Origin: Prorocentrum cordatum
Taxonomy: Eukaryota; Sar; Dinophyceae; Prorocentrales; Prorocentraceae
NCBI GenBank assembly: GCA_963575745.1
Contig: CAUYUJ010009369.1
Location: forward strand, 67,501 to 125,000
Direction of reading: 5' to 3'
Length of the DNA: 57,500 nucleotides
The position numbers and the translations under genes are program-made. The notes beneath the pieces are model-generated. The model saw only the letters and a program-made list of their open reading frames with translations, was not told the DNA's origin and searched no databases. The first letter of the stretch is position 1, and the number at the start of each line of letters is the position of its first letter. Shown in pieces: positions 21,722 to 31,360 of the stretch.

Positions 21722-21974
21722 CAGCGGGGCTCGGAGCGGCGCCGGCCGCCCGCGGTCTGTTTGGGCGTGGCTTAATGGGGGGGTCACAAATGGGGGGGTC
21801 AGAAAAGGTCCCCTTTCGTGCCCCTTTCGGGCCCCTCTGGACCCCCAGGGGGCTCGTTTAGGTACCGTTTGGGTACCTTTTCGGACCACCCTCACCAACC
21901 CCCCATTTATGACTCCCCCATTACGCAACGCCCAACCAGCGGGGCTCGGAGCGGCGCCGGCCGCCCGCGGTCTG
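21722..21974. mobile_element. Family N TIR element with 38-bp flanking direct repeats
   Basis: The core 21760-21936 (177 bp) has long TIRs: left TTGGGCGTGGCTTAATGGGG, reverse complement of right TTGGGCGTTGCGTAATGGGG, both continuing GTCACAAATGGGGGG / GTCATAAATGGGGGG. The 38 bp before it (21722-21759) and the 38 bp after it (21937-21974) are identical. Confidence 0.75.
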
Positions 21975-22337
21975 CGCGAGGGGCCGGGGAATCCAGCGCG
22001 TGGGCGCCGCCCGGGGGAGGCCCCTCCCCCAAAGGCCTGCGGGGGGGCGGCGGGTGCTCCGGGCGGCTGCGCGAGCGCGGGGGGCGGGGCGGATCGCGCG
22101 GGGGTGCGGGATTGCACGTCGTGCCTTCCGAGTCGTGCTCGTTTCTAAACTCGTTCTCGCTTCTGATTGTTCCTGCCCCCCTGGTGGCCAGGAAGAGGCC
22201 CCAGGCTGGAGGAATCAGGAACGAGAGGATCTTGGCCCCCCCCAAAAATCAAAGAACTTTCGAAGAGTGAGACATGAACAATGTGTAGGTGCTCCGACTT
22301 GCTCCGTGAGCGTGGGGGGGCGGATCGCGTGGGGGTG

Positions 22338-22493
22338 TACAGTCGGTCGTGATTGGACAGGACGCGCGAGAGGACGCAAGACCCTTCCGAGGGCCACGTC
22401 GCCACAGGAATGCAAGAAGCACGGGTCGCGAGACGCAGGACACGAGGAGCCCTTGATTTGGCAGGGTCGACCTACTAATCCGGGCCGACTGTA
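22338..22493. mobile_element. Family B MITE, copy B1
   Basis: About 155 bp. Left TACAGTCGGTCGTGATT, reverse complement of right TACAGTCGGCCCGGATT. With TA as target site, the TIRs begin CAGTCGG, as in Tc1/mariner-like elements (inference). Copy B2 at 43.55 kb is collinear throughout. Confidence 0.65.
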
Positions 22494-22496
22494 GGA

Positions 22497-22653
22497 TTAG
22501 GTCGGGCATGTCCTCCTGCAGGCGGATCTGGCAAGACAAAGGACAAATAATCAAGCATGTTCGGCAATAGCCAAAGAAGACGGACCATGGTCCCCAGACT
22601 ATTTTTCTACTACTCTGGAGTTTTCCTCCTGCAGAGGGACACGCCCGACTTAC
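22497..22653. mobile_element. Family A MITE, copy A2
   Basis: Left TTAGGTCGGGC, right GCCCGACTTAC. Flanking 8-mers CTGTAGGA (22489-22496) and GTGTAGGA (22654-22661) agree at 7 of 8 positions. It starts 4 bases after family B copy B1. Confidence 0.8.
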
Positions 22654-22661
22654 GTGTAGGA

Positions 22662-22823
22662 TTAGGTTGGGCATGTCCTCCTACAGGCTGAGTTTGTAAG
22701 GAAATTGAGAACTTGTCAAACCATATTCAAACGTAGTCACAACCAATAAGAACGTCGTCCCCATACTATACTTTATTCACTATTTTTGAGCATTCCTCCT
22801 GCACAGGGACAAGCCCGATTGAA
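22662..22823. mobile_element. Family A MITE, copy A3
   Basis: Left TTAGGTTGGGC, right GCCCGATTGAA. Flanking 8-mers GTGTAGGA (22654-22661, shared with A2) and GCGTAGGA (22824-22831) agree at 7 of 8. It sits head-to-tail with A2, separated only by the shared 8-mer. Confidence 0.8.
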
Positions 22824-22952
22824 GCGTAGGAGCGGGCTGCCCTTCGCGGTGCGTGGGGGGTGGATCTCTTCAGGGGGCGGGTTCGGTGGGCGCAGAGGGG
22901 GCCAGAGCGGGCCGTCGGGCGGGGGGGGGGCGCGCGTGCTCACTCAACGATT

Positions 22953-23115
22953 GGCGGCGCGCAGAGGGGTGTCTGGGGAGCGGGGGAAAACTTCTTGGAA
23001 GGAGGCTGCTTCTTAGGAGGCGCCGGCCTTGCATCTACAGAGAAGGCCCGCGCCTTCGAAGAAGCAGGGATGCTTCTACGAAGCCTTCCCCCCTTGCCAT
23101 GCCCCCCTCTTGCGC
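22953..23115. mobile_element. Family G foldback element, copy 1
   Basis: Almost the whole element is an inverted repeat around 23038: CTTCTTGGAAGGAGGCTGCT ... GGCGCCGGCCTT against AAGGCCCGCGCCTTCGAAGA ... GATGCTTCTACGAAG. Copy 2 is at 38952-39112. Confidence 0.7.
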
Positions 23116-23239
23116 GCGGCCGATGTTCACTCAGCAATCTGGGGCATGTAATCATCCCGTCGCCCCCGCACGTGCGAACAAGAATGGGGGGGCGGCGGGG
23201 TCGTCGGCGATCTGTGAGGCTTGTCGAAGCCGCGTGTGG

Positions 23240-23425
23240 AGGCCTCCTAGATGGGGTCCGCGTAGATGGGGTCGGAGGATCGCGCCGCATCGCCGATACA
23301 TCGGCGATGCATCGGCGACGCTAGCGTGGACAGAATCGGGCTCCACATCGCGCCGCATCGCCGATGCATCGACGATACGGCGAGATCCTCCGACCCCATC
23401 TACTCGGACCCCATCCAGGAGACCT
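23240..23425. mobile_element. Family F TIR element, copy 1
   Basis: 186 bp. Left AGGCCTCCTAGATGGGGTCC then GTAGATGGGGTCGGAGGATC; reverse complement of right AGGTCTCCTGGATGGGGTCC then the same. TIRs of about 50 bp, followed by GCATCGCCGATGCATCG-type short repeats. Copy 2 at 44.58 kb. Confidence 0.75.
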
Positions 23426-23659
23426 AGAATGTGGGTGGCGCGTTCCAAAAAGGGCCTCACCTCCGAGGATCGAAGGAGTTGCCATCTCTTCCTCGGCGGA
23501 AGGCGGCGGAAGGTCGGCGGAAATGCAGCGGGGCCGCCTCCGCAGGCGGAAGGCGGCGGAACTAAATGATGTGCCCCCGAGAAGAGATGAACACGTTTTT
23601 GGGTGCAAAGTTTCCGAAATCGCGGGCGGTACCCAGTTTCCCCTGGGGCCGTAGGCGAC

Positions 23660-23762
23660 CCGAGGAGGAGGAGGAGGCGGAGGAGGTTGGAGGGGGAGGA
23701 GGGGATGGAGGAGGAGGAGGATGAGGAGGAGGAGGAGGAGGAGGAGGAGGAGGAGGAGGACG
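23660..23762. repeat. (GAG)n microsatellite
   Basis: About 100 bp of GAG repeat with a few interruptions. Confidence 0.95.
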
Positions 23763-24240
23763 GGTCGCCAAAGCCCTTCGGGGAAACCCTCCAGGCGGGC
23801 CTTCTGGGAAGGCTCGGAAGTCCTCCGGCCTTCTGGGAGGTCGTCTGTGATGGACCATAGATGGACCCCCAGCCCTGTGGGAGGGGACCTGAGTAAGGAG
23901 GGCCAGAAACATTAGGGATGGGGGCTCTCTTCTGCAGATGTGCCAGACCAGACCGCCCAGGATTACTGCCCCTAATGCAAGAAAGGGGCCCTCGGTGAGG
24001 CCACGCCTTCATCGTGTTAGTAAGGTTAGGGGGTCTTTTACCCTCGACGACTCTAAGCCTTTCCCGGAAGCGTAACAAGAACTGCTCAAAAGGTCGGAGG
24101 ACTTCTGAGAAGCCCTGCCGCCTTCTGAGAGCGCCTTCTCCTTCTCGTTTCCCCCCCCTCTCGCCGCCAGTGCCTGCTGAGTGTGCAGCTGGCCTCCTGG
24201 TTTCTGGTGCCTGCGGTGCGGAACGTTTGCATAGCGAGTC
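23763..24240. other. Intergenic, no gene recognised
   Basis: Open frames on both strands but no recognisable domain. The 431-codon minus frame that crosses this stretch is low-complexity and spans several repeats, so I do not support it. Confidence 0.45.
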
Positions 24241-24412
24241 GCAGCGGCGGCCCCAGCGACACGCTGTGCCTTGCAAGCGGATGGCGTGTCGCTCCGCTCC
24301 GCGGGGCGCCAGGCTGGGAAAGGCTCGAGACGTTGATGCTCGGGGATGTGGATAGCATGTCGCGCCCGAGCGTGGTGGGCCAGAACTGGCGGCGCGACAC
24401 GCTAAGCAAAAA
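24240..24412 (+). repeat. Dispersed repeat H, copy 1
   Basis: Collinear with 29255-29425: TGCAAGCGGA..GCGTGTCGCTCCGC, then GGCT.GGA..GGCTCG, then GTGGGCCAGAAC.G and GACACGCTAAGC at the end. A shorter relative is at about 38860. Confidence 0.6.
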
Positions 24413-24681
24413 TTCCCGACCGTGTCCCCCAGGCCCTGGCGTCTCAATCGTTTCGAGCTGGGCGTTTTCGTCCGGTTTCGGGCCCCGGAGTGCTCGCAGA
24501 TCGGTCCTGCTCGAGAAGTGGCGCAGAAAGGTGGTTGCCAGGGCTCTGGTCGTTAGCGATGTTGCATTTTTTTCGCTACGTCGGGTCTCAGGGCGGTTTG
24601 ATGCTCTTGGACCTGCCATCTTTGGAGGCACGCCGGCTCCTGACTGCTGCCTCCGCCTCCCAACCTCCCTTCCCGCTAGCT

Positions 24682-24815
24682 TTAGGTCGGGCATGCCCCC
24701 CCATACAGGCGGACTTTGAGCGAAACATGAGAAATCACCCCAACAATTTATCAACAAGTACTAAAACGAATCGTCCCGCGACTATTTTTTGAACATTTTT
24801 GAATATTCTTCCCCA
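24682..24815. mobile_element. Family A MITE, copy A4 (right end decayed)
   Basis: The left end TTAGGTCGGGC and interior (AATCGTCCCGCGACTATTTT, TTTGAATATTC) match the family. The right TIR is replaced by TTCCCCATATCC, so no target duplication can be read. Confidence 0.65.
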
Positions 24816-24902
24816 TATCCTAAGATGGGGTTCTTGTTATTACTTGGACGCCTCCTACTCCCTCTCCTCCTTCCTCCTCCTCTTTCCTCCTCCCCTCCTG
24901 TC

Positions 24903-25240
24903 GGACTTACTCATACTCAGACTTGCTCATACTCAGACTTACTCATACACAGACTTACTCATACTTAGACTTACTCGTACTCAGACCTACTCATACTCAG
25001 ACTTACTCACACTCAGACATACTCATACACAGACTTACTCATACACAGACTTACTCACACCCAGACGTACTCATACACAGACTCACTCATACCCAGACTT
25101 ACTCATACACAGTATTAGTCATACTCAGACTTACTCATACCCAGACGTACACATACACAGACTTTCTCATACACAGACCTACTCATACCCAGACTTACTC
25201 ATACACAGACTTACTCATACACAGACTTACTCATACTCAG
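24903..25240. repeat. 16-bp minisatellite, about 21 units
   Basis: Tandem ACTCATACACAGACTT units, most within one or two changes of consensus. Because 16 is not a multiple of 3, all plus frames read the same HTQTYSY-type peptide shifted, and stay open. Confidence 0.93.
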
Positions 25241-25840
25241 CACCCCTAAGGGGAGCCGCCAGGGGTGGTTGCACGGGCTCGTTCGCGGCCATTTTGTGGG
25301 GATGTCTCAGGCGGTTTGCTTGTTTCTGGGCCCAACATCCTTCGCTTGGAGAGCAGATTGTGAGGATGTCTCAGGCGGGGCGCTGGTTTCAGCACCCCTA
25401 AGGGGAGCCGCCAGGGGTGTTGCACGGGCTCGTTCGCGGCCATTTTGTGGGGATGTCTCAGGCGGTTTGCTTGTTTCTGGGCCCAACATCCTTCGCTTTC
25501 GGAGCAGATTTGGAGGATGTCTCGAGCGAGGCGCTCATTTTCACCCCCCAGGTGGGCCAGATTTTGAGGATGTCTCGATCGGTTTGCTTGTTTTGGTGGC
25601 CAGGCTCGTGGCCCTAAGGGGAGCCGCCAGGGGTGGTTGCACGGGCTCGTTCGCGGCCATTTTGTGGGGATGTCTCAGGCGGTTTGCTGGTTTCTGGGCT
25701 CAACATCCTTCGCTTTCGGAGCAGATTTGGAGGATGTCTCGAGCGAAGCGCTCATTTTCACCCCCCAGGTGGGCCAGATTTTGAGGATGTCTCGATCGGT
25801 TTGCTTGTTTTGGTGGCCAGGCTCGTGGGCGCAGATTCTT
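25240..25840 (+). repeat. Tandem repeat, three long units (about 150 and 220 bp)
   Basis: The head CCCCTAAGGGGAGCCGCCAG occurs at about 25243, 25396 and 25613, each followed by GTTGCACGGGCTCGTTCGCG and GGGGATGTCTCAGGCGG. Units 2 and 3 carry an additional segment (TTTTGAGGATGTCTCGATCG). Sequence between copies is nearly identical. Confidence 0.85.
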
Positions 25841-25849
25841 CTCAGGATG

Positions 25850-26106
25850 CCACAGGAGGCTCCAACAGGCTCCAGGAGGCCCCAGGAGACCACATGAGGT
25901 CCCAGGAGGCATCAGGAGGCCACAGAAAGACTCAAGAGGCCACAGGATGTCCCAAGAGGCTCCAGGAGGCCCCAGGAAGCTCCAGAAGGCCTCAGGAAAC
26001 CACAGGAGGCCCCAGGAGGCAACAGGAAGCGCCAGGAGGCCTCGGAAGGCAACAGGAGGCCCCGAGAGGCCCCAGGAGCAGGAGGCCTCAGAAGGCAACA
26101 GGAGTG
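25850..26106. repeat. CCAGGAGGCCCC minisatellite
   Basis: Degenerate 12-bp units related to the CCAAGAGGCCCC family, about 250 bp, with a second small run at 26390-26475. Confidence 0.8.
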
Positions 26107-26109
26107 GCT

Positions 26110-26388
26110 CCAATCCCATGTGTTTTACGTATGCTCCTATCGATTGGGCCTCACCTGGAGCACGATTCTTTGATGTTCTACGTATGTTTCTATAGATGGT
26201 CCTTCTCCTGTGTACACAATCCTAAATGTTTTACTCATGTTCCTATATATTGGGCCTCTCCTGGGGCACGAGTCCTTGGTGTTTTACGCGTGTTCCTATA
26301 GATTGCCCTTCTCCTGTGGCTCTAATCCGCAATGTTTTATGTACGTCTGTTGCTATAGATTGCGCCTCTCCTGGGGCACGAAACCTTC
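26110..26388 (+). repeat. Tandem repeat of about 62-bp units
   Basis: Four to five imperfect units with ATGTTTTA.G.ATG then CCTATAGATTG then CCTCTCCTGGGGCACGA. Alternate units differ (TTCTCCTGTG), suggesting a two-unit higher-order period. Confidence 0.7.
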
Positions 26389-26639
26389 CTAGGAGGTCCC
26401 AGGAGGTCCCAAGAGGCTCCTGGAGACCCCAGGAAGCCCCAGTAGGTTTCAGGAGGCCCCAGGAGGCCCCAGGCTCATGCACAGAGACGCGCTCGTACTA
26501 CTGAGGCTCATTCACACTCCAATTCATTCGCAATTAGATTGATGTCCAGACCGTCACAACTGAAGCCCGTTAATATTCGAAAGCTCTTGCGCCTAGACAT
26601 TCACGGCGGACAGGTCCATGCGAGTAGATGCACATATGG

Positions 26640-26697
26640 GGCGCTCCACGCAGTGAATAATTCCTGTAGAGGGGCACGCCCGACTTCACGCTAGCTG
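26640..26697. mobile_element. Family A fragment (right end only)
   Basis: AATTCCTGTAGAGGGGCACG then CCCGACTT matches the right TIR of family A. No left end is seen nearby. Confidence 0.5.
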
Positions 26698-26757
26698 CTC
26701 CTGCTGCTGATCCCCCCCCTCCTCCTTCAGGGACGCACTGACCCGGGCAAATGCGAA

Positions 26758-27068
26758 CCCAGGTCAGCCAGGCCTTGCAGGATCCTGCAGGCTCATGCGC
26801 GCTAGCTCGGGCCAGTGCAGCCCTGGCCCTCCTAGACGAAGAATAGTATAAACTTTGGGCGCTCCGCGCGGATTTTTTTTTGGATCTGGGCTGGGACCCC
26901 CTCTTTGGCGCGCGGAGCGCGCCGGGGGCGGCGCCGGAGGCGCCGCCAGGGGGCCCCAGCGCTGATACAAGAAATCCGCGCGCAGCGTCAAATGTTTCTG
27001 TTCATGGCGTCGTTTCGTCTTCCATCTCCGGAATCCTGGAAGATCTGGCGCTCTGTCTGACCCCCGTT
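26758..27068. mobile_element. Family I element interrupted by a family E insertion
   Basis: Left part 26758-26830 (AGGTCAGCCAGGCCTTGCAG, CAGCCCTGGCCCT) and right part 27029-27068 (AGATCTGGCGCTCTGTCTGA) together match the uninterrupted copy at 20819-20943. The intervening 26831-27028 is family E. Confidence 0.7.
26831..27028. mobile_element. Family E TIR element, copy E1 (nested)
   Basis: Inner TIRs: left GCGCTCCGCGCGGATTT and TTGGATC, right AAGAAATCCGCGCGCAGCG. The centre holds two GC hairpins (GGCGCGCGGAGCGCGCC and GGCGGCGCCGGAGGCGCCGCC when allowing one loop each). Looser similarity extends outward to AGACGAA on both ends. Confidence 0.7.
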
Positions 27069-27085
27069 TGCATCGACCCCCATCG

Positions 27086-27293
27086 CCAGGGGAGGAGGGG
27101 GAGGAGGAGGAGGAGGAGGAGGAGGAGGAGGAGGAGGAGGAGGAGGAGGAGGAGGAGGAGGAGGAGGGAGGAGGAGGAGGAGGAGGAGGATGAGGAGGAG
27201 GAGGAGGAGGAGGGGAGGAGGAGGAGGAGGAGGAGGAGGAGGAGGAGGAGGAGGAGGAGGAGGAGGAGGAGGAGGAGGAGGAGGAGGAGCCAC
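27086..27293. repeat. (GAG)n microsatellite
   Basis: About 205 bp of GAG with very few interruptions. Confidence 0.97.
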
Positions 27294-27760
27294 TTGAGCC
27301 ACTGGACTCTTCGCCACTTGAGCCACCGGACTCTTCGCGCGTCGCGCCCCTAGCGCGCTCCGCGAGAGCGGCAGCCTTCGCGCCCCCGCGCCAGCCCGGG
27401 CCACGTCGCGCGACGCGCGAGGAGCCTCGCGCCCCCGCGGGTGACCTGCGGCGAGGGCAGTGCTGGCCGCGCGCGCAAGGGGGGCAGGGCTGGACCCAAG
27501 CGCTGCTCTTCGTTCCGTGCTCGTGTTGTCCTTCGTTGTGCTCCATCTGTTTGCCGGCGCCCCCCCCGCCAGAACGAAGAACAAGACACGCTGGTGGGAT
27601 TTATTCAGGAATCGCTCTCCCGGCGCTCTGGAGTCGCGCTCTCGCTGGAGACTTGCTTGCAACTTACTGAAGAATGGCCTTGCGTTGGAATTTCCTGCAA
27701 TTTGCCCAAGCGCCGCGCTCCCGACACCCAGGGACCCAGGAGTCGCGCCCGTTGCGGCCC
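27294..27760. other. Intergenic, no gene recognised
   Basis: GC-rich sequence with a short duplicated motif (GCCACTTGAGCCAC at 27290 and 27312). No domain recognised in any frame. Confidence 0.45.
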
Positions 27761-27764
27761 CATG

Positions 27765-27985
27765 TGCATGCCCTTCGTGGCCCCGCTGTCGCAATGTGTG
27801 TCCCTCTCAGTGTCCTACGTGGCCCAGTTGCTACCCTCAGTGGCCCCATAGTTGCCTTCTGTGGCCCCGCATTATCTGCACTTCGTGGCCCCCGCTCGTT
27901 CGCGCTCTTCGTGGCCCCATACGCGTTCTCTTCGTGTCCCCGCTGTCGCCCTTCGTGGCCTACTTTGTGCCCTTCGTGGCCCTGC
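27765..27985. repeat. CTTCGTGGCCCC degenerate minisatellite
   Basis: About eight imperfect copies of a 24-33-bp unit containing CTTCGTGGCCCC, spaced irregularly. Confidence 0.7.
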
Positions 27986-28004
27986 TGTCGTTCTCTCTCG
28001 CTCT

Positions 28005-28028
28005 CGCTTTCGCTCGTCGTCGCCGTCG

Positions 28029-28074
<46 letters not shown>

Positions 28075-28078
28075 GGTC
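28005..28078. repeat. (CGT)n microsatellite
   Basis: CGTCGTCGT repeat of about 70 bp following a CTCTCGCT run. Confidence 0.95.
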
Positions 28079-28267
28079 GGTCCCCTGTCCGTCCCTCTTA
28101 GGGTCGGGTCGACGGTCCGCGGCCGCCCCGCCGCTTGCTGGGGCCCGGCCTGCAGGGAAGAAAGGTATACCCCCCAAAAGGGGTTCGATCGAAGACGAAG
28201 AGGGCAGATATCGAGGGTTTGGGAAATACGCGTTATTGGACACTCGAGCATATAAGGGCGATCAGTC

Positions 28268-28283
28268 TTAAATTTGTTGTTGG

Positions 28284-28339
<56 letters not shown>

Positions 28340-28340
28340 T
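28268..28340. repeat. (GTT)n microsatellite
   Basis: Pure GTT repeat of about 70 bp. Confidence 0.97.
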
Positions 28341-28344
28341 GCTT

Positions 28345-29255
28345 GTTTCAGTCCCGCCCGAGCGTGCTGGCGCCATCGAATGCCTGTCCACCGAAGCCCT
28401 GCAATACGACGTGGCCAGTGCCATGAAGGGCCGACGCTGCAGGCTGCGCGGCATGGACGGAGCTGGAGGGGGGGGGAACGAAGTGGCCGGCGGCGCTCCG
28501 AGGGGGGAGGCGAGCAGGCCCTCTCAGAAGGCGGCATGGCTTCTCGAGAGGCCTCCGGCCTTCCGGGAAGCCGGCTCTGGCTCCGGAGGAGGCCTGGAGC
28601 ATTTCTCGGAAGGCCCGAGAAATTTTCCGAGCCGTCTCCAGGAAGGCCCGCCCCCTCTGCATTCCCCCCTGGGCTCGCCGCCGAATTAGGTCTAACACGC
28701 GTGCTGAAGACCATCGAACGACGCCGCCGCCGCCCTGGCCGCCGCTGGTCCCTCGTGACTCCCCGGGCCCAGCGCCCATCGCCTGCATGAGGATCGTCTT
28801 GGAGTGGTCGTGGCCGGCGGGGTCGAAGGTCGCTTCGGTCAGCGCCTTCCGCCCGCGGGCATGTCCAGGGGGGGAACGCTTGCTCTGCTGCTTGCTGATC
28901 ATGTCTGCGAACGGTCGTGGACCGGGGGGGGGGGGCGGGGGGTCCGGGCCCCGGGCAGCGGTCATGGACGCTCGGGCGGGGTGGGGCACGTCGGGGCGAG
29001 GGTGCGCCGCGAACGCCATAAGGCGCGCGCGAGCAACAGCATGTGGGGGGGCGGGGCCCGGGTCCAGGTCGACCCACCCGGGGGGGGCGGGGGGTTGGCC
29101 CAGGCAGCGACCGCCGCGCGCCGGAGGATAGCAAGAAAAAACAGCTCGGGGCGCTTCGAGTCGCGTCAGCGGCGCAGGCAAACCTGGGCCTCTCGCAGGA
29201 AGCACGAGGCCAGGAACTCTTGCCGAGAGTGCGTCGCGGCGGCGGCCCCGGCAAC
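28345..29255. other. GC-rich intergenic, no gene recognised
   Basis: Stops are rare in this GC-rich stretch, so long overlapping frames occur on both strands (up to 523 codons on minus). None shows a recognisable domain or a consistent coding pattern. Confidence 0.45.
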
Positions 29256-29425
29256 CCGCGGTGCACTGCAAGCGGACCGCGTGTCGCTCCGCTTCCGCGG
29301 GCCTGGGAGGCTCGGAGAGTCTCCGGACGGTGCCGCTGGGGGACCGGGAAGAGGACAGCGTGTCGTGTCGACGTTTGTGGGCCAGAACCGTCGAAGCGAC
29401 GCGCTAAGCCGAACATTCTGACCGC
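29255..29425 (+). repeat. Dispersed repeat H, copy 2
   Basis: Collinear with 24240-24412, ending GTGGGCCAGAACCGTCGAAG and GACGCGCTAAGC. Confidence 0.6.
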
Positions 29426-29569
29426 AGCGACCTCACGCCGCGGCTTACGCAGGCTGCCGGCGTGGCATGCCGCGCGGAGGAAGAGATGCGCGACCGCACG
29501 CGGGAAGCTCAGGCGCGAGTGTCGGCGCACTCGGCCCCCCCATCTTCGTGCGTAGCTCACACGTCGTGG

Positions 29570-29740
29570 TAGGCTCAGAGGGTGGTGCCGACACCGATGT
29601 CGGCGATTGTCTCTACCCGGGGGAAGCTGCACCGAGCTCGGTGATGGTGGCCACCATTGGGCTCTCGGTGGCCGAGAGATTACCACCAGCGCTACGGTCT
29701 GAGATCGCTTCCCCCGGGTGGAGACACCCGCTTGTCTTGG
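29570..29740. repeat. Imperfect inverted repeat
   Basis: ATTGTCTCTACCCGGGGGAA (29607) faces CTTCCCCCGGGTGGAGA (29707), and ACCGAGCTCGGT lies between them. Possibly another foldback element. I have no second copy to define its ends. Confidence 0.4.
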
Positions 29741-29920
29741 TGTCACGCTCCAGGCCTCCAGCATCGATCGATCAGGATCGCCTGCATCATCGATCGGACC
29801 GCCCGTAACTCGGTGGGAGTGGGAGCCCCTCGACACCACAGACCGACTGGATCGGGGAGCAGAATCCGTCTTTGCTTCGAGCGATCCCCGCCCGAGAACG
29901 TGAGGCGGGATATGTACCCA

Positions 29921-30101
29921 TCGGGCCGGGCGAAAGGGGGGGTTTGAGAATCAGCTCGCGTAGCTAATTTTCCCGGCGCCTCCGGGCGCCGGGAGGCGGC
30001 CATGTATCGATGACTGGGCCCCTCGGTGGGGCTGAAACCAGCTGCATGCAGCAGATTTTGTACCCCCCCCTTTCCCTATCCCCCCCTTTCGTTCGGCTCG
30101 A
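29921..30101. mobile_element. Family C TIR element, copy 2
   Basis: Left TCGGGCCGGGCGAAAGGGGG, reverse complement of right TCGAGCCGAACGAAAGGGGG. Interior GGCGCCTCCGGGCGCC hairpin and GCTGCATGCAGC palindrome. Confidence 0.75.
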
Positions 30102-30299
30102 ACCCAGGGCGGCCGCGGTACGCAGCCGTCATGCGCCGAAGGCACGAGGCGGGACAACCGGGGAGCTCTGGCACTGTTTGGGCCTGGTGGCCGCGGCATG
30201 CAAGGCGTGTGAGGCGGGCCAGGAGCGCCTTCTTTCAATCGAACAATCCCAACCTGTCGGGTGGGGAATGATGACGAGCCAATCCCCCAGGAAGGTGTC

Positions 30300-30560
30300 G
30301 ATGGGTTTAGGGACACCCGCAAGTGCAAACACACACCACGATGCCGGAGGCCTGGGCCCCGTTCGCGGAGGAGGGAGGTGGGCCAATCTGGGGGGACGGG
30401 TGCGTGATCGATCCGACCCTGAGGCCCTCCTCCTTCTCCTCCTCCCTCACTTCTCCTGCCGTCCCTTCCTCGTCCTCCTCAGTCCTCCTCGCTTCCCCTC
30501 CTCGTCCTCCGCCCTCCTCACCGCAACTGCCCCATCCCCTTGCTTTATACATAACGCCTC
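30300..30560 (+). repeat. Composite repeat Q, copy 1
   Basis: Contains GGGACACCCGCAAGTGC, GCGGAGGAGGGAGGTGGGCC, GGGGGGACGGGTGCGTGAT and GATCCGACCCTGAGGCCCTC, leading into a TCC-rich tract. The same order recurs at 31550-31690 and 36870-36990. Confidence 0.7.
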
Positions 30561-30639
30561 CCTGTCGCACTCCCAGACGTGTTGGTAGGGCGGGCTGGGC
30601 GTTTCGCTTGAGGCTTTCTCCCCACTTGCGATCCTGAAG

Positions 30640-31115
30640 GGTACATTTTAAACATCTTCACGATGGAGGGCGGGTCGTTTTCAAAATGTGGCTCGCGCCT
30701 GAGCTCCGCGTACATTCGTCTTAAACATGTTGCAGCACTTTCATGAGTGGAGAACGGGCGTTGTTCAAAATGTAGTTCTCGCCGTAGTGCCGTCTGAAAA
30801 AGATGGAGCAATTTCAATGATGGAGGGCGGGAATTTTTTTCGAATGTGACTCTCGCCTTAGCGCCGGTGTTCAAACTTCGCTGAAGGATGAAGGGCGGCG
30901 CATCAGCGGCGCGCAAATTCACCCGAAAATGTTGCAGCACTTTCACGGGTGGAATGCCAACGGTGTTCAACATGTAGCTCCCGCCTTTTGCGCCACGCGC
31001 ATTCGCCTGAACAGTGTGCAGCAGTTTCAAGGAAGGGGGGGAGGGGGGGGGGCGGGCGGTGTTCAAAGTATGGCTCTCGCTCTACCGCCGCACGCATATG
31101 TCATACAAATTTGCT
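30640..31115 (-). repeat. Satellite S, array 2 (inverted)
   Basis: Five to six units whose reverse complement matches array 1 at 11225-11760, for example GCACTACGGCGAGAACTACA TTTTGAAC against GCGCTAAGGCGAGAACAACA..TTGAA. Units are about 85-95 bp. Confidence 0.75.
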
Positions 31116-31139
31116 CAAGGATGAAGGTTTTGAAACGTT

Positions 31140-31360
31140 TCCGGAAGTTTCGAGGACTCGCATGTTCGCAGTCCTGGGGACGGCGTTCTGGCAAGACTTA
31201 GGATAGCTCAGACGCACGAATCCTGTCGATTGGCGGCGTAAAATCCCAGGCATGATGTTCCGGCACGATTTTGGATTGTCAAGGCGCAACAATCACGTTG
31301 GTTTGGAACGTTGAAACAACTAGGAATGTTGTTTCGGTGCGATTGAGGATTCTCAGGCAA
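31140..31360 (-). repeat. Satellite S2, inverted copy
   Basis: About three units of roughly 72 bp. The reverse complement matches 11030-11200. The order S2 then S is preserved between the two loci, as one inverted block. Confidence 0.65.

Noticed and set aside
24903-25240. CRISPR array (16-bp units; also the 77-bp array at 53.3 kb)
   Set aside because: No unique spacers between repeats, no cas genes, and eukaryotic context. These are tandem repeats.
28268-29839. 523-codon minus frame
   Set aside because: GC-rich stop-poor sequence with a poly-Gln end from the GTT tract, and no domain recognised.
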